A stretch of 64,000 nucleotides of DNA from UMGS1696 sp964621165 (GTDB lineage: Bacteria > Bacillota > Clostridia > Oscillospirales > CAG-272), in NCBI GenBank assembly GCA_964621165.1, contig CAZULC010000003.1:124001-188000 (forward strand). Direction: 5' to 3'. Position numbers and translations under genes: made by a program. Positions within the stretch are counted from its first letter, which is position 1. Every line of letters starts with the position of its first letter. The notes beneath the pieces are model-generated. The model was not told the DNA's origin. It did not search any database and saw only the letters and a list, made by a program, of their open reading frames with translations. Shown here in pieces: positions 9,401-18,706 of the stretch.

Positions 9401-9429
9401 TTGAAAATGCGCTCAAATTGTGGTACAAT
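9401..9429 (+). promoter_or_regulatory. Sigma-A promoter for coaE
   Basis: TTGAAA (9401-9406) and TACAAT (9424-9429) with a 17-bp spacer, ending 30 bp before coaE. It probably also drives the lytic transglycosylase and aminopeptidase genes, which follow closely. Confidence 0.72.
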
Positions 9430-9459
9430 ATACTGGAATGAGGTTTTTGAGGTATATCT

Positions 9460-10098
9460 ATGGGCGACGTATGTAAAAGCGACAATCTTCCGGTTCTCAT
9501 AGGACTGTGCGGACGGAGCGGCTCGGGAAAGGGCATGACAGCCGGATTCTTTCGCGAGTTCGGCATACCGTCCGTTGACACCGACGCGGTTTATCGGAAT
9601 ATGACCGGCCCGTCGCCTGAAATATCGGACTGCGTGAAAGCATTGGCTGTGGAGTTTGGCGATCGGGTTGTGGCCAGCGACAATTCCCTCGACAGAAGTG
9701 TAATGCGAAGCCTTGTGTTCGGCGAAGAAAACCGCGAAAGCCTTGAAAAGCTCAACAGAATCACACATAAATTCATTCTTGAAAAAACACTGTGCCTCTG
9801 CCGGAGTCTGGCGTCAGAAGGTTATCAAACCGTGATAATTGACGCACCGCTTTTGTTCGAGAGCGGATTCAATAGGCTCTGCGCAAAAACCATATGCGTC
9901 ACGGCTGACGAGGACGTTATCGTAGAGCGAATCATGGAACGTGACAAAATACCTCCGGAGAAAGCAAAAGAACGCCTCGCGTCCCAGAAAAGTGCTTCAG
10001 AAGTCGTTGCAAAGTCAGATTACGTCATAGACAACAGCGGAAATGCAGTGGAGCTTCGGGAAAAAGTCAAAGCTTTGGTCGACAAAATCAAATATTAA
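9460..10098 (+). CDS. coaE: Dephospho-CoA kinase
   Basis: It catalyses the last step of CoA synthesis, phosphorylating the 3'-hydroxyl of dephospho-CoA. Seen: a P-loop GLCGRSGSGKG near residues 17-27, then SVDTDAVYR, the DAPLLFESG segment and the lid/LID-like region with RIMERDKIPPEKAKERL. Its 212 residues are normal. GAGG lies upstream of ATG 9460. The next gene begins 12 bp after the stop, so the two are probably cotranscribed. Confidence 0.95.
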   Translation: MGDVCKSDNLPVLIGLCGRSGSGKGMTAGFFREFGIPSVDTDAVYRNMTGPSPEISDCVKALAVEFGDRVVASDNSLDRSVMRSLVFGEENRESLEKLNRITHKFILEKTLCLCRSLASEGYQTVIIDAPLLFESGFNRLCAKTICVTADEDVIVERIMERDKIPPEKAKERLASQKSASEVVAKSDYVIDNSGNAVELREKVKALVDKIKY

Positions 10099-10110
10099 AT
10101 AAACTGAAAA

Positions 10111-10695
10111 ATGAAATTAAAAAACGCGGTTCAGCGGAGTATCGTGATTGTAATAATCCTTTTCCTATCAATAATTATAGGATATGTATACTCCATAATA
10201 GGACACCAATCGGATTTGAATAAACATCCCCGGGAATACACGGACATTGTCGAAAAATACTCTGAGGAATACGGCGTTCCCGAATATATAATCTATGCGG
10301 TAATTCTCGAAGAAAGCGGATTCGTCAGCAATTACGTCTCGGACGAGGGTGAAATCGGCCTCATGCAACTGTCCGAGAAAACCTTTGAAGACATCCTGAC
10401 TATCACAAAGGACAACCTTGAGTCCGGCATACTATACGACCCTGATACAAACATAAAATATGGGACATACTATCTCTCCCATTTGTATATCAAATACAAC
10501 CGCTGGAGCACGGTTTTCGCGGCTTACCACACAAGCGAGGCTATAGTCGACGATTGGATGAGCTTTGAGGAAAATCTGGATGAAAGCGGAAATCTCGTGG
10601 AAATTCCCGATGAGGAAGCGGCGGCGTACTGTGAATCAATCGAATCACAGGCTGAAATGTACAAACAATTATATTATCAACAAATTCACACCTGA
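10111..10695 (+). CDS. Membrane-anchored SLT-type lytic transglycosylase
   Basis: It is likely to cleave peptidoglycan glycan strands from the outer face of the membrane. An N-terminal signal anchor (about residues 10-30, hydrophobic IVIVIILFLSIIIGYVYS) precedes a single SLT domain. The catalytic glutamate lies in the ILEESGF motif near residue 70, followed by GEIGLMQLSEKTF and the AAYHTSE segment. At 194 residues it is a minimal enzyme. Placement directly after coaE resembles other Clostridia. The SD is weak. Confidence 0.9.
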   Translation: MKLKNAVQRSIVIVIILFLSIIIGYVYSIIGHQSDLNKHPREYTDIVEKYSEEYGVPEYIIYAVILEESGFVSNYVSDEGEIGLMQLSEKTFEDILTITKDNLESGILYDPDTNIKYGTYYLSHLYIKYNRWSTVFAAYHTSEAIVDDWMSFEENLDESGNLVEIPDEEAAAYCESIESQAEMYKQLYYQQIHT

Positions 10696-10714
10696 CAAGA
10701 AAGGATAAACTAAG

Positions 10715-12127
10715 ATGAGCGAAAAAACCAAAGGACAAACACTGAAGGAAGAGCTTTTCTATTCCAAAAAGAGTGCGTTTGAACTGAGAACAGCGGAAGA
10801 GCTCAACGCGGCAAAGGAATATGCAAAGGGATACGCTGAATGGCTTGACCAGTCCAAGACTGAAAGAGAAGCCGTAGCTTCGTCAATAGCTCTTCTCGAA
10901 AAGAACGGATATAAGGAATATAATCTCGGCGACAAGCTCAGCGCTGGGGACAAGTTTTACCTCAACAACCGCGGCAAGAGCCTGTTCGCTGTAAAGGTTG
11001 GCACGGAAGATATCAACAATGGTGTCAGAATCTGCGCGGCTCACATCGACTCCCCCAGACTGGATTTGAAGCAGCATCCCCTTTACGAAAACGACGGCTT
11101 TGCTTACTTTAAGACCCACTACTACGGCGGCGTAAGAAAGTACCAGTGGACAGCGATTCCTCTTGCGCTTCACGGCGTTGTTACAAAGGCTGACGGCACT
11201 ACAGTTAACGTAAAAATCGGCGACGAAGCAGGCGATCCAGTACTCTGCCTCACAGACCTTCTCCCCCACCTCGCAAAGGATCAGAACTCACGCTCACTTG
11301 GCGCTGCTTTCAACGGCGAATGCCTGAATATCGTCCTCGGCACATCTCCCTACATTGAAGAGGACGGAAAAATCACTCCCGCCGACGAAAAGGCAAAGTT
11401 GAATATCATGATTCTGCTCAACGAAAAGTACGGCATCACCGAGGCTGACTTCATGAGCGCGGAGCTGACTATTGTTCCCGCACAGAACACCGTTGACGTA
11501 GGTCTCGACAGATGGCTCATTGGCGCGTACGGTCACGATGACAAGGTCTGCGCATATCCCGCTCTCACAGCTCTTATCGAAAATGCGGATTCCGCTCACA
11601 CCAACATTGCGGTTCTTGCCGATAAGGAAGAAGTCGGAAGCGACGGTATCAGCGGTATGCAGTGCTGCCTCCTCTTCGACATCATTGACGAGCTGGCAAA
11701 GAACCTCGGCGGCAATACAAACGTAGTTCGCATGAACTCAAAGTGCCTCTCCGCTGACGTTACAGCATGCTATGACCCCAACTATGCCGAGGTTTACGAA
11801 AGACGGAACTCATCCCTCATCCACTGCGGCGTAGGTCTGTCCAAGTACACAGGCTCCGGCGGAAAGGGCGGCACAAACGACGCGTCTGCTGAGCTTGTCG
11901 GATATGTCCGCAGAATTTTCGACGAAGCAGGTGTTATATGGCAGACAGCCGAGCTTGGCAAGGTTGATCAGGGCGGCGGCGGAACAGTTGCGAAGTACAT
12001 CGCCAACCACAACATCGAAACCGTGGACATCGGCGTTCCCGTACTCTCCATGCACGCACCCTTCGAGCTTATTTCCAAATCCGACCTATATGAAGCTCAC
12101 CGTGCGTTCAGCGCGTTCTGCAAATAA
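10715..12127 (+). CDS. M18-family metalloaminopeptidase
   Basis: A cytoplasmic di-zinc aminopeptidase of family M18, which removes N-terminal (often acidic or hydrophobic) residues from peptides. Visible metal/catalytic segments are AAHIDSPRLDLKQHP near residue 110, LADKEEVGSDG near 305 and the terminal VPVLSMHAPFE. Its 470 residues fit the family. A GGAT-containing SD precedes ATG 10715. The specific substrate cannot be deduced. A terminator follows. Confidence 0.92.
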   Translation: MSEKTKGQTLKEELFYSKKSAFELRTAEELNAAKEYAKGYAEWLDQSKTEREAVASSIALLEKNGYKEYNLGDKLSAGDKFYLNNRGKSLFAVKVGTEDINNGVRICAAHIDSPRLDLKQHPLYENDGFAYFKTHYYGGVRKYQWTAIPLALHGVVTKADGTTVNVKIGDEAGDPVLCLTDLLPHLAKDQNSRSLGAAFNGECLNIVLGTSPYIEEDGKITPADEKAKLNIMILLNEKYGITEADFMSAELTIVPAQNTVDVGLDRWLIGAYGHDDKVCAYPALTALIENADSAHTNIAVLADKEEVGSDGISGMQCCLLFDIIDELAKNLGGNTNVVRMNSKCLSADVTACYDPNYAEVYERRNSSLIHCGVGLSKYTGSGGKGGTNDASAELVGYVRRIFDEAGVIWQTAELGKVDQGGGGTVAKYIANHNIETVDIGVPVLSMHAPFELISKSDLYEAHRAFSAFCK

Positions 12128-12188
12128 TCTGCACATTATAATCTAAGATAAACCAACAGCGAAACTATTATATCAGATTTGTAAAACA

Positions 12189-12240
12189 AATATTCCGGTG
12201 CTTCCGATTTTTCAAAAAACCAGTGCCGGAGTATTGTTTT
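12189..12240 (+). terminator. Intrinsic terminator after the M18 peptidase gene
   Basis: Arms AATATTCCGG (12189-12198) and CCGGAGTATT (12226-12235) pair with one G-U and are followed by GTTTT. It separates the coaE group from prfA. Confidence 0.7.
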
Positions 12241-12278
12241 ATGTTATACCGTATTAACATTACATTGGATGAAATTAT

Positions 12279-13352
12279 ATGCTTGAAAGATTAAATGAAG
12301 CTGAAATCAAGTTTGACGAGATAGAGAAAGCTTTATCCGACACGGAAACCATGCAGAACATGGAAAAGTATACCTCGCTGATGAAGGAGAGAGCCGCACT
12401 CGCACCAATTATCGACAAATACCGCGAATACAAAAAAGCTCTATCCGACCAAAATGAAGCTCTCGAACTGCTTGAAGCCGAAAGTGACGAGGAAATGCGC
12501 GCTCTTGCCGATGAGGAACTTAAAAGGGCTAAGGCTGACGCGGAGAAATTCGAGGAAGAGCTGAAAATCCTGCTTCTGCCAAAAGATCCGCTTGACGAAA
12601 AGAACGTAGTCATAGAAATCAGAGCCGGAGCGGGCGGGGAAGAAGCGGCTCTCTTCGCGGGAGTTCTCTACCGTATGTACACAATGTACGCCGATATCAA
12701 ACGTTACAAAACCGAAACTGTCAGCATAAATGAAACCGGACTTGGCGGATTCAAGGAAATCACCTTCATGATATCGGGAAACGGCGCGTACTCCAGATTC
12801 AAGTACGAAAGCGGAGTCCACCGGGTTCAGCGTGTTCCCGAGACGGAATCCTCCGGCCGAATCCATACATCAACTGCCACAGTCGCCGTACTTCCCGAAG
12901 CTGAGGACGTGGAAATCGAGATAAACCAGAACGACCTTGAAATCGAGACAATCAAATCCAGCGGAGCCGGCGGTCAGCACGTCAACAAAACCGAGTCCGC
13001 AATCCGGCTCATTCACAAGCCGACGGGAATCGTAATCGAGTGCCAGGACGAGCGCAGCCAGTTCAAAAACCGGGACAAGGCAATGAAGCTGCTCAGAGCA
13101 AAGCTGTTCGACATGAAAACACGGGAACAAAACGATAAAATAGCCAGCGAACGCCGCTCACAGGTTGGAACAGGGGACAGAAGCGAGCGAATCAGGACCT
13201 ACAACTTCCCCCAGGGGCGCGTGACCGACCACCGAATCGGATATACAATTTACTCTCTTGAAAATTTTCTAAACGGCAACATTGACGGCATGATTGACGC
13301 ACTGGCGACAGCGGACACAGCGGCAAAGCTCCAAAGCGGCGACTTCATGTAA
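12279..13352 (+). CDS. prfA: Peptide chain release factor 1
   Basis: RF1 recognises UAA and UAG and triggers peptide release. The 357-residue protein has the GGQ catalytic motif at 231-233 (within GAGGQHVNKTESA), the AGAGGEEAALFAG region near 110 and the usual C-terminal helix. sua5 follows after 12 bp. The methyltransferase gene prmC, which often neighbours prfA in Firmicutes and modifies the GGQ glutamine, is not present here or elsewhere in the window. Confidence 0.97.
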   Translation: MLERLNEAEIKFDEIEKALSDTETMQNMEKYTSLMKERAALAPIIDKYREYKKALSDQNEALELLEAESDEEMRALADEELKRAKADAEKFEEELKILLLPKDPLDEKNVVIEIRAGAGGEEAALFAGVLYRMYTMYADIKRYKTETVSINETGLGGFKEITFMISGNGAYSRFKYESGVHRVQRVPETESSGRIHTSTATVAVLPEAEDVEIEINQNDLEIETIKSSGAGGQHVNKTESAIRLIHKPTGIVIECQDERSQFKNRDKAMKLLRAKLFDMKTREQNDKIASERRSQVGTGDRSERIRTYNFPQGRVTDHRIGYTIYSLENFLNGNIDGMIDALATADTAAKLQSGDFM

Positions 13353-13364
13353 AAAGGTACAAAA

Positions 13365-14417
13365 ATGGAAACAAAATTTGTGAAAATAGACGGCGTCGAG
13401 AGTGAAAATGCGGCTATCGCTGAGGCTTCCGAAATCATCAGAAGTGGTGGAATCGTGGCAATCCCCACTGAAACGGTCTACGGACTCGCGGGAAGCGCAC
13501 TGATCCCCGAATCGGCTGCGAAAATCTACTTCGCCAAGGGAAGACCATCGGACAATCCCCTCATCGTACACATCGCCTGCCCGAAGGACGCCGAAAAAAT
13601 CGCATACACTAACGATGCCTATTACCGACTCGCGGAAAAATTCATGCCCGGTCCGCTGACTGTAATTCTCGAGAAAAAGTCCGTCATTCCCGACGCCGTC
13701 ACAGGAGGACTGAATACCGTGGCAATCCGCTGCCCGTCAAACAGAATAGCGCACCGCCTGATTGAAGAGTCCGGACATCCAATCGCGGCACCCAGCGCAA
13801 ACCGTTCGGGAATCCCGTCTCCAACAAACGCGCATCACGTGTATGAGGATATGAACGGGCGAATTGACATGATTATCGACGGCGGCGAGTGCGAGTTCGG
13901 CCTTGAGTCCACCGTAGTCAAGCTGGAAGACAACGGATGTACAATCCTGCGCCCTGGTGCGGTCACAGCTGAAATGCTGGCGGAAGTCTGCGATCAAGTG
14001 AAAATTTCACCGGCGGTAATCGAACCAGCTCTCGCAGCAAACATGAAGGTCGAGTCCCCCGGTATGAAGTACAGGCACTATTCGCCAAAAGCCGAAGTGA
14101 AGCTTGTTGACGGAAGCTACGACGAGATAATAAAATTTGCTGATGAAACCGCACATGGCAAATGGGGAATCCTCCTGCCGGACAAATATACAGAATCAGA
14201 TGTGAATGGCGGAGTTGTATTCCATACCGGTTCAGCCGGAGACGCACACGAAGAAGGACACAGACTTTTCGCTCTCCTGCGTGAAGCCGACGAGTGCGGA
14301 CTGGACGAGCTGTACGTTAAGCTTCCGCCCAAGGATGGGGAGTACCTCGCAATATACAACAGAATCATACGCGCCGCAGGCTGTAATATAATCAAGCTGG
14401 ACAGCCGGAAATCATAA
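13365..14417 (+). CDS. sua5: L-threonylcarbamoyladenylate synthase, two-domain Sua5 type
   Basis: It makes threonylcarbamoyl-AMP from threonine, bicarbonate and ATP for the t6A37 modification of ANN-decoding tRNAs. Residues 1-205 are the YrdC domain (VAIPTETVYGLAG, KGRPSDNPLIVH, SAPSANRSG-like APSANRSG). A linker containing SPGMKYRHYSPKA precedes the smaller Sua5 C-terminal domain, giving 350 residues, the usual Sua5 length. An AAGG SD precedes ATG 13365. Adjacent to prfA, it is part of a translation-related operon. Confidence 0.95.
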   Translation: METKFVKIDGVESENAAIAEASEIIRSGGIVAIPTETVYGLAGSALIPESAAKIYFAKGRPSDNPLIVHIACPKDAEKIAYTNDAYYRLAEKFMPGPLTVILEKKSVIPDAVTGGLNTVAIRCPSNRIAHRLIEESGHPIAAPSANRSGIPSPTNAHHVYEDMNGRIDMIIDGGECEFGLESTVVKLEDNGCTILRPGAVTAEMLAEVCDQVKISPAVIEPALAANMKVESPGMKYRHYSPKAEVKLVDGSYDEIIKFADETAHGKWGILLPDKYTESDVNGGVVFHTGSAGDAHEEGHRLFALLREADECGLDELYVKLPPKDGEYLAIYNRIIRAAGCNIIKLDSRKS

Positions 14418-14455
14418 TTATACACAAATCAAAACTTAATTCAAAAGGAGCAAAT

Positions 14456-15739
14456 ATGTCGTTAGTTACTAAAAATATGCGCGAATACATCGCCAATATA
14501 CAGAATAAACTCATAGCAAAAGGAAGACCGAAAATCGCCGAAATGTTCGAAGCGACCTATCTGAACACAATCGACACCACAGTAAAAATGGATGAAAACG
14601 GCGCGTTCGTCATCACCGGAGACATACCCGCCATGTGGTTAAGGGACTCTTCCGCTCAGGTTCGCCACTACCTCCCCCTGACAAAGGATGACCCGGACAT
14701 CAGAAATCTCGTGAGAAGTCTCGTGAAGCGTCAGGCACTGTGCGTCATCAACGACCCCTACGCCAACGCGTTCAACCGCACGGACGAAAAACTCACCCAG
14801 TGGGCACTGTCGGATAAGACAGAATTTAACAATCCCATGGCGTGGGAAAGAAAATACGAGGTGGACTCACTCTGCTATCCCATAAATTTAGCTTATCATT
14901 TCTGGAAAGCCTCCGAATCCACTGAACACTTCGACAACACCTTCAAAAAGGCATGCATTACCGTTCTAGACACATTTGAAATCGAGCAGCACCACGCCGA
15001 AAAGTCAAAATACCGTTTCAAGAGAGTGAACTGCCCGCCAACTGACACCTTGAAAACCGGCGACATGGGAACTCCCGTTGCGTACACTGGCATGACATGG
15101 TCCGGATTCAGACCCAGCGACGACTCCTGCGACTACCACTACCTGATTCCCTCGGAAATGTTCGCGGTTGTGATTCTCGGATATATGAGCGAAATTGCGG
15201 ATGAAGTCTACCACGACGGAGATTTATCGGCAAGAGCCGCAAAGCTGAGGGATGAAATTGAAGCCGGAATCGAAAAATACGGCATTGTAGAGCACCCCGA
15301 ATACGGCAGAATTTACGCCTACGAAACCGACGGCCTTGGACACCACCTACTCATGGACGACGCCAACGTCCCCAGCCTACTGTCACTGCCATACCTCAGA
15401 TACTGCTCCGCTGACGACGAAATCTACAAAAACACAAGAAAGTTCATCCTCTCCAAGGAAAATCCCTACTATTTTGAGGGCAAAACCGCATGCGGAATCG
15501 GAAGTCCCCATACGCCGAAGGACTACATCTGGCACGTTTCCCTCGCAATGCAGGGACTTACCTCTACCAGTGACGAAGAAATAAACTACCTCCTCGACCT
15601 GTTTGAGACGACCACTGCCGGCACCGGACTCATGCACGAGGGATTCCACGTGGACGATCCGTCTAGGTTCACCAGAAAGTGGTTCGCATGGGCTAACTCC
15701 ATTTTCGCGGAATTTGTGATTCACGCCGCCGAAAAATAA
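14456..15739 (+). CDS. Glycoside hydrolase family 125 exo-alpha-mannosidase
   Basis: GH125 enzymes are metal-independent exo-alpha-1,6-mannosidases acting on N-glycan or mannan oligosaccharides. The 427-residue protein begins directly with the (alpha/alpha)6 barrel: GDIPAMWLRDSSAQVRHYLP near residue 60 is the family hallmark, and SGFRPSDD and IWHVSLAMQGLTS follow. There is no signal peptide, so it acts in the cytoplasm on imported oligosaccharides. A strong SD (AAGGAG) precedes ATG 14456. The location between sua5 and a topoisomerase gene is unusual for a glycan-use gene; no transporter is nearby. Confidence 0.92.
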   Translation: MSLVTKNMREYIANIQNKLIAKGRPKIAEMFEATYLNTIDTTVKMDENGAFVITGDIPAMWLRDSSAQVRHYLPLTKDDPDIRNLVRSLVKRQALCVINDPYANAFNRTDEKLTQWALSDKTEFNNPMAWERKYEVDSLCYPINLAYHFWKASESTEHFDNTFKKACITVLDTFEIEQHHAEKSKYRFKRVNCPPTDTLKTGDMGTPVAYTGMTWSGFRPSDDSCDYHYLIPSEMFAVVILGYMSEIADEVYHDGDLSARAAKLRDEIEAGIEKYGIVEHPEYGRIYAYETDGLGHHLLMDDANVPSLLSLPYLRYCSADDEIYKNTRKFILSKENPYYFEGKTACGIGSPHTPKDYIWHVSLAMQGLTSTSDEEINYLLDLFETTTAGTGLMHEGFHVDDPSRFTRKWFAWANSIFAEFVIHAAEK

Positions 15740-15763
15740 TTATACAGAAAGCAAGCATTAAAA

Positions 15764-17995
15764 ATGCCTAAAAAGAAAACTAACAAAGAAGAAGAAAACC
15801 AGACTCCGGCTATAATCAGAGATCAGCAGATTGTCGACACAATCGAAAAAAACTACATGCCATACGCCATGAGCGTAATTGTGTCCCGCGCCATCCCCGA
15901 AATCGACGGATTCAAGCCATCCCACCGCAAGCTGCTGTACACCATGTATAAGCTGGGACTTATGACAGGCCCCCGTATGAGAAGCGCAACTGTCGCCGGA
16001 CGTACAATGGCGCTGAACCCCCACGGCGACGCGGGAATTTACGACACTCTTGTGCGTCTGACCCGTGACAACGAGACCCTACTCCACCCGTTCATCGACT
16101 CAAAGGGTTCCTTCGGCAAGCACTACAGCAGGGACATGCCGCCGGCTGCCGCACGTTATACGGACGTAAAACTTGAGCCAATCTGCGCGGAGATATTCAA
16201 CGGAATAGACAAAAACGCCGTGGATATGATTCCGAACTACGACAATACCACCACTGAACCCGCGATTCTGCCTACATCATTCCCGAACATTCTCGTCTCC
16301 CCCAACATGGGAATAGCCGTCGGACTCCAGTCTCAGATTTGCTCGTTCAATCTGGCTGAAATCTGCGACGGAACAACCGCAATCCTTAAAAATCCGAAAA
16401 TCACCGTTGACAAGCTCATGGACATCATCAAAGCTCCCGACTTTTCCGGCGGTGGACGGTTGATTTACGACAGGGACCAGCTCAAAAAAATCTACGAAAC
16501 CGGCGAAGGCAGCTTCAAAATCCGTGCGAGATACAACTTTGATAAGAAAAACAGTATAATCGAAATCACAGAAATTCCGTATTCTACAACTCTCGAGGTG
16601 ATTCTCGGCAAGCTCATTGACATGCTGAAAGTCGGCAAATTCAAGGAAATCACAGACGTCCGCGATGAAATCGACATTTCCGGATTCAAGCTGACAATCG
16701 ACGTAAAGCGAGGCACCGACCCGGACGTTCTCATGGCAAAGCTCTTCCGCCAGACCACACTCGAAGACAGCTTTTCCTGCAATTTCAACGTGCTGATAAA
16801 CGGAACGCCGAAGCAGCTTGGAGTCAAGGGCATCCTCGAGGAATGGATAAAGTTCCGCGTCAGTTCAGTAAGACGGGAGCTGACATTTGACCTCGGCAAA
16901 AAGAAGGACAAGCTGCACCTGCTGAGGGGCCTTGGCAAAATCCTCATAGACATAGACAAAGCTATAAAAATAGTCCGTGAGACCGAACGGGAAAACGAAG
17001 TCGTGCCACGATTGATGGAAGGCTTTGAAATCGACGAGATTCAGGCTGAATATATCGCCGAAATCAAGCTCCGCCACCTCAACCGTGAGTACATTCTCGA
17101 GCGAATACGCGAAATCGAGGACCTGCAGCGGGAAATCGCCGAGCTTGAAGCGACAATCGCCGACGACGTGAAAATCAAGGGAGTTATAGCAAAACAGCTT
17201 GCCGCTGTGAAGAAAAAGTACGGAGTTCCTCGCAAAACCGAGCTGATAAGTCCAGTCTACGAAGAAATCCCCGAGGAGGAAGAAGAAGTCACAAACTACG
17301 ATGTTTTCCTGCTTCTGACAAAGGAGGGATACTTCAAAAAGATAACCCGCCAGTCCATTCTCCGTGCGGACGAGCAGAAGATGAAGGACGGAGATGAAAT
17401 CGCAAACTCCGAGGACACGGACAATTTGTCGGAAATCATATTCTTCACGGATAAAGCGCAGGTTTACAAGTGCAAGACTGCCGACCTCGAACCGGTTAAG
17501 GCTTCATCCCTCGGTGAGTTTATCGCGGCCAAGCTGGGATTTGACGACGACGAAAAGCCGGTGATGATGAAAGCGCTCCACAAGTACGAGCCGGAGGACA
17601 ACATCATCTTCATCTTTGAAAACGGCAAAGGCGTGAAAATCCCCGTTACGGCGTACGAGACCAAGACCAACCGCCGTAAGCTGACCGGTGCGTTCTCAGA
17701 CGCGTCACCCGTTGCAGCTATCATATACGAGCATGAACCGGTGGATATATATATGGAAAACAGTATCGGAAAAGCAATTCTGATAAGCTCATCATTGATT
17801 CCGGTGAAGACGACACGTTCAAGCTCCGGCGTTATACTGTTCAACATGAAGAATGATTTAAAAATCACAACGGTAAAGTACGGCGCAAAAATCAAGTCTG
17901 ACTCAGCTTCAAAGTACAGGAAAAACAAAATTCCTGCTGCCGGAATCGCGGTGAAAGAAAAACAGCTCAAGCTGAATAACGGCGGAGAAGAGTAA
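15764..17995 (+). CDS. Type IIA DNA topoisomerase subunit A (GyrA/ParC family)
   Basis: This is the DNA breakage-reunion subunit of gyrase or topoisomerase IV. The catalytic tyrosine is Y132 in AAARYTD, preceded by GSFGKHYSRDMP. The quinolone-pocket segment reads HGDAGIYDT, so the usual Ser/Thr after HGD (GyrA S83 position) is Ala90 while the Asp (D94) is kept. A coiled coil and C-terminal beta-pinwheel follow. At 743 residues it is shorter than typical GyrA (over 800), favouring a ParC-like paralogue; assignment stays open. No gyrB/parE-type gene is adjacent, which is unusual. The start codon has only a weak SD. Confidence 0.88.
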   Translation: MPKKKTNKEEENQTPAIIRDQQIVDTIEKNYMPYAMSVIVSRAIPEIDGFKPSHRKLLYTMYKLGLMTGPRMRSATVAGRTMALNPHGDAGIYDTLVRLTRDNETLLHPFIDSKGSFGKHYSRDMPPAAARYTDVKLEPICAEIFNGIDKNAVDMIPNYDNTTTEPAILPTSFPNILVSPNMGIAVGLQSQICSFNLAEICDGTTAILKNPKITVDKLMDIIKAPDFSGGGRLIYDRDQLKKIYETGEGSFKIRARYNFDKKNSIIEITEIPYSTTLEVILGKLIDMLKVGKFKEITDVRDEIDISGFKLTIDVKRGTDPDVLMAKLFRQTTLEDSFSCNFNVLINGTPKQLGVKGILEEWIKFRVSSVRRELTFDLGKKKDKLHLLRGLGKILIDIDKAIKIVRETERENEVVPRLMEGFEIDEIQAEYIAEIKLRHLNREYILERIREIEDLQREIAELEATIADDVKIKGVIAKQLAAVKKKYGVPRKTELISPVYEEIPEEEEEVTNYDVFLLLTKEGYFKKITRQSILRADEQKMKDGDEIANSEDTDNLSEIIFFTDKAQVYKCKTADLEPVKASSLGEFIAAKLGFDDDEKPVMMKALHKYEPEDNIIFIFENGKGVKIPVTAYETKTNRRKLTGAFSDASPVAAIIYEHEPVDIYMENSIGKAILISSSLIPVKTTRSSSGVILFNMKNDLKITTVKYGAKIKSDSASKYRKNKIPAAGIAVKEKQLKLNNGGEE

Positions 17996-18063
17996 AATCT
18001 TCCAATTTATGAGCCTCAACCTTACGAAAGTGTAAATTTTTATTCCAATTTTGCTCCAAACTC

Positions 18064-18092
18064 TTGAAAACACGGCTGAATCTATGTATAAT
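18064..18092 (+). promoter_or_regulatory. Sigma-A-like promoter for the 18170 gene pair
   Basis: TTGAAA (18064-18069) and TATAAT (18087-18092), 17-bp spacer, about 70 bp upstream of the next start. It would drive both 18170-18706 and the overlapping SpoIID/LytB gene. Confidence 0.7.
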
Positions 18093-18169
18093 AGATAATA
18101 GTTTTTACGACGTTCGCGGGATTATATAATTTTTGACATATACTAAACCCCGCGGCATGGAGGATACCA

Positions 18170-18706
18170 ATGAAAAAGAAAAGAATTATAGCCGCAATCA
18201 CGGGCGGAGCGCTGGCTGTCGGACTCGGCCTCACCGTATACGCGGCATATGACAGTTCTGAGGACCCGATTATCTCCCTGAGCTATTTGCGCGACATTTT
18301 CAAGGTTGAAATGATGGACGAGATAGACTCGCGTTTTGCTGAGCTTGAGAAAAAAATCAACTCATCCTCAGGTGAGGTTCAGTCTGCGGAAACAACACCG
18401 GCAGAATCATCACCGTCCGCGTCACAGGGAGACCTTTACGAGGTAGTTGAGCTTGGATTGGGCGACGCACTGTATTCCGCCACAGCCTGCGACATCATTC
18501 TCAGAGCCGGAAGCGCGTCCTGCATTGCTCCCGATCCGACTCAGGGAATATCGGATCTCACCGACGCGGTTGAGATATACAACGGCATGAGCCTGACAAA
18601 GAATCATCTCTGCCTTATCCCCCGTGGAGACGGAAGGGGAGTTTTAGCGGAATCCGACTCAGTATTTCTAATGATCAGAGGAGATTACACCATTGTCGAA
18701 AAATAA
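18170..18706 (+). CDS. Exported hypothetical protein upstream of SpoIID/LytB
   Basis: I do not recognise a named family. The 178-residue product starts MKKKRIIAAITGG with a signal peptide or anchor (about 5-28). A short helix with charged heptad-like spacing (about 45-70) and a Ser/Thr/Pro/Glu-rich linker (about 70-92) follow. A compact C-terminal domain contains GDALYSATACDIILRAGSASC. Strong SD GGAGG precedes ATG 18170. The stop lies 14 bp inside the next gene, so the two are translationally coupled. An envelope role with the SpoIID/LytB protein is inferred from context only. Confidence 0.8.
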   Translation: MKKKRIIAAITGGALAVGLGLTVYAAYDSSEDPIISLSYLRDIFKVEMMDEIDSRFAELEKKINSSSGEVQSAETTPAESSPSASQGDLYEVVELGLGDALYSATACDIILRAGSASCIAPDPTQGISDLTDAVEIYNGMSLTKNHLCLIPRGDGRGVLAESDSVFLMIRGDYTIVEK

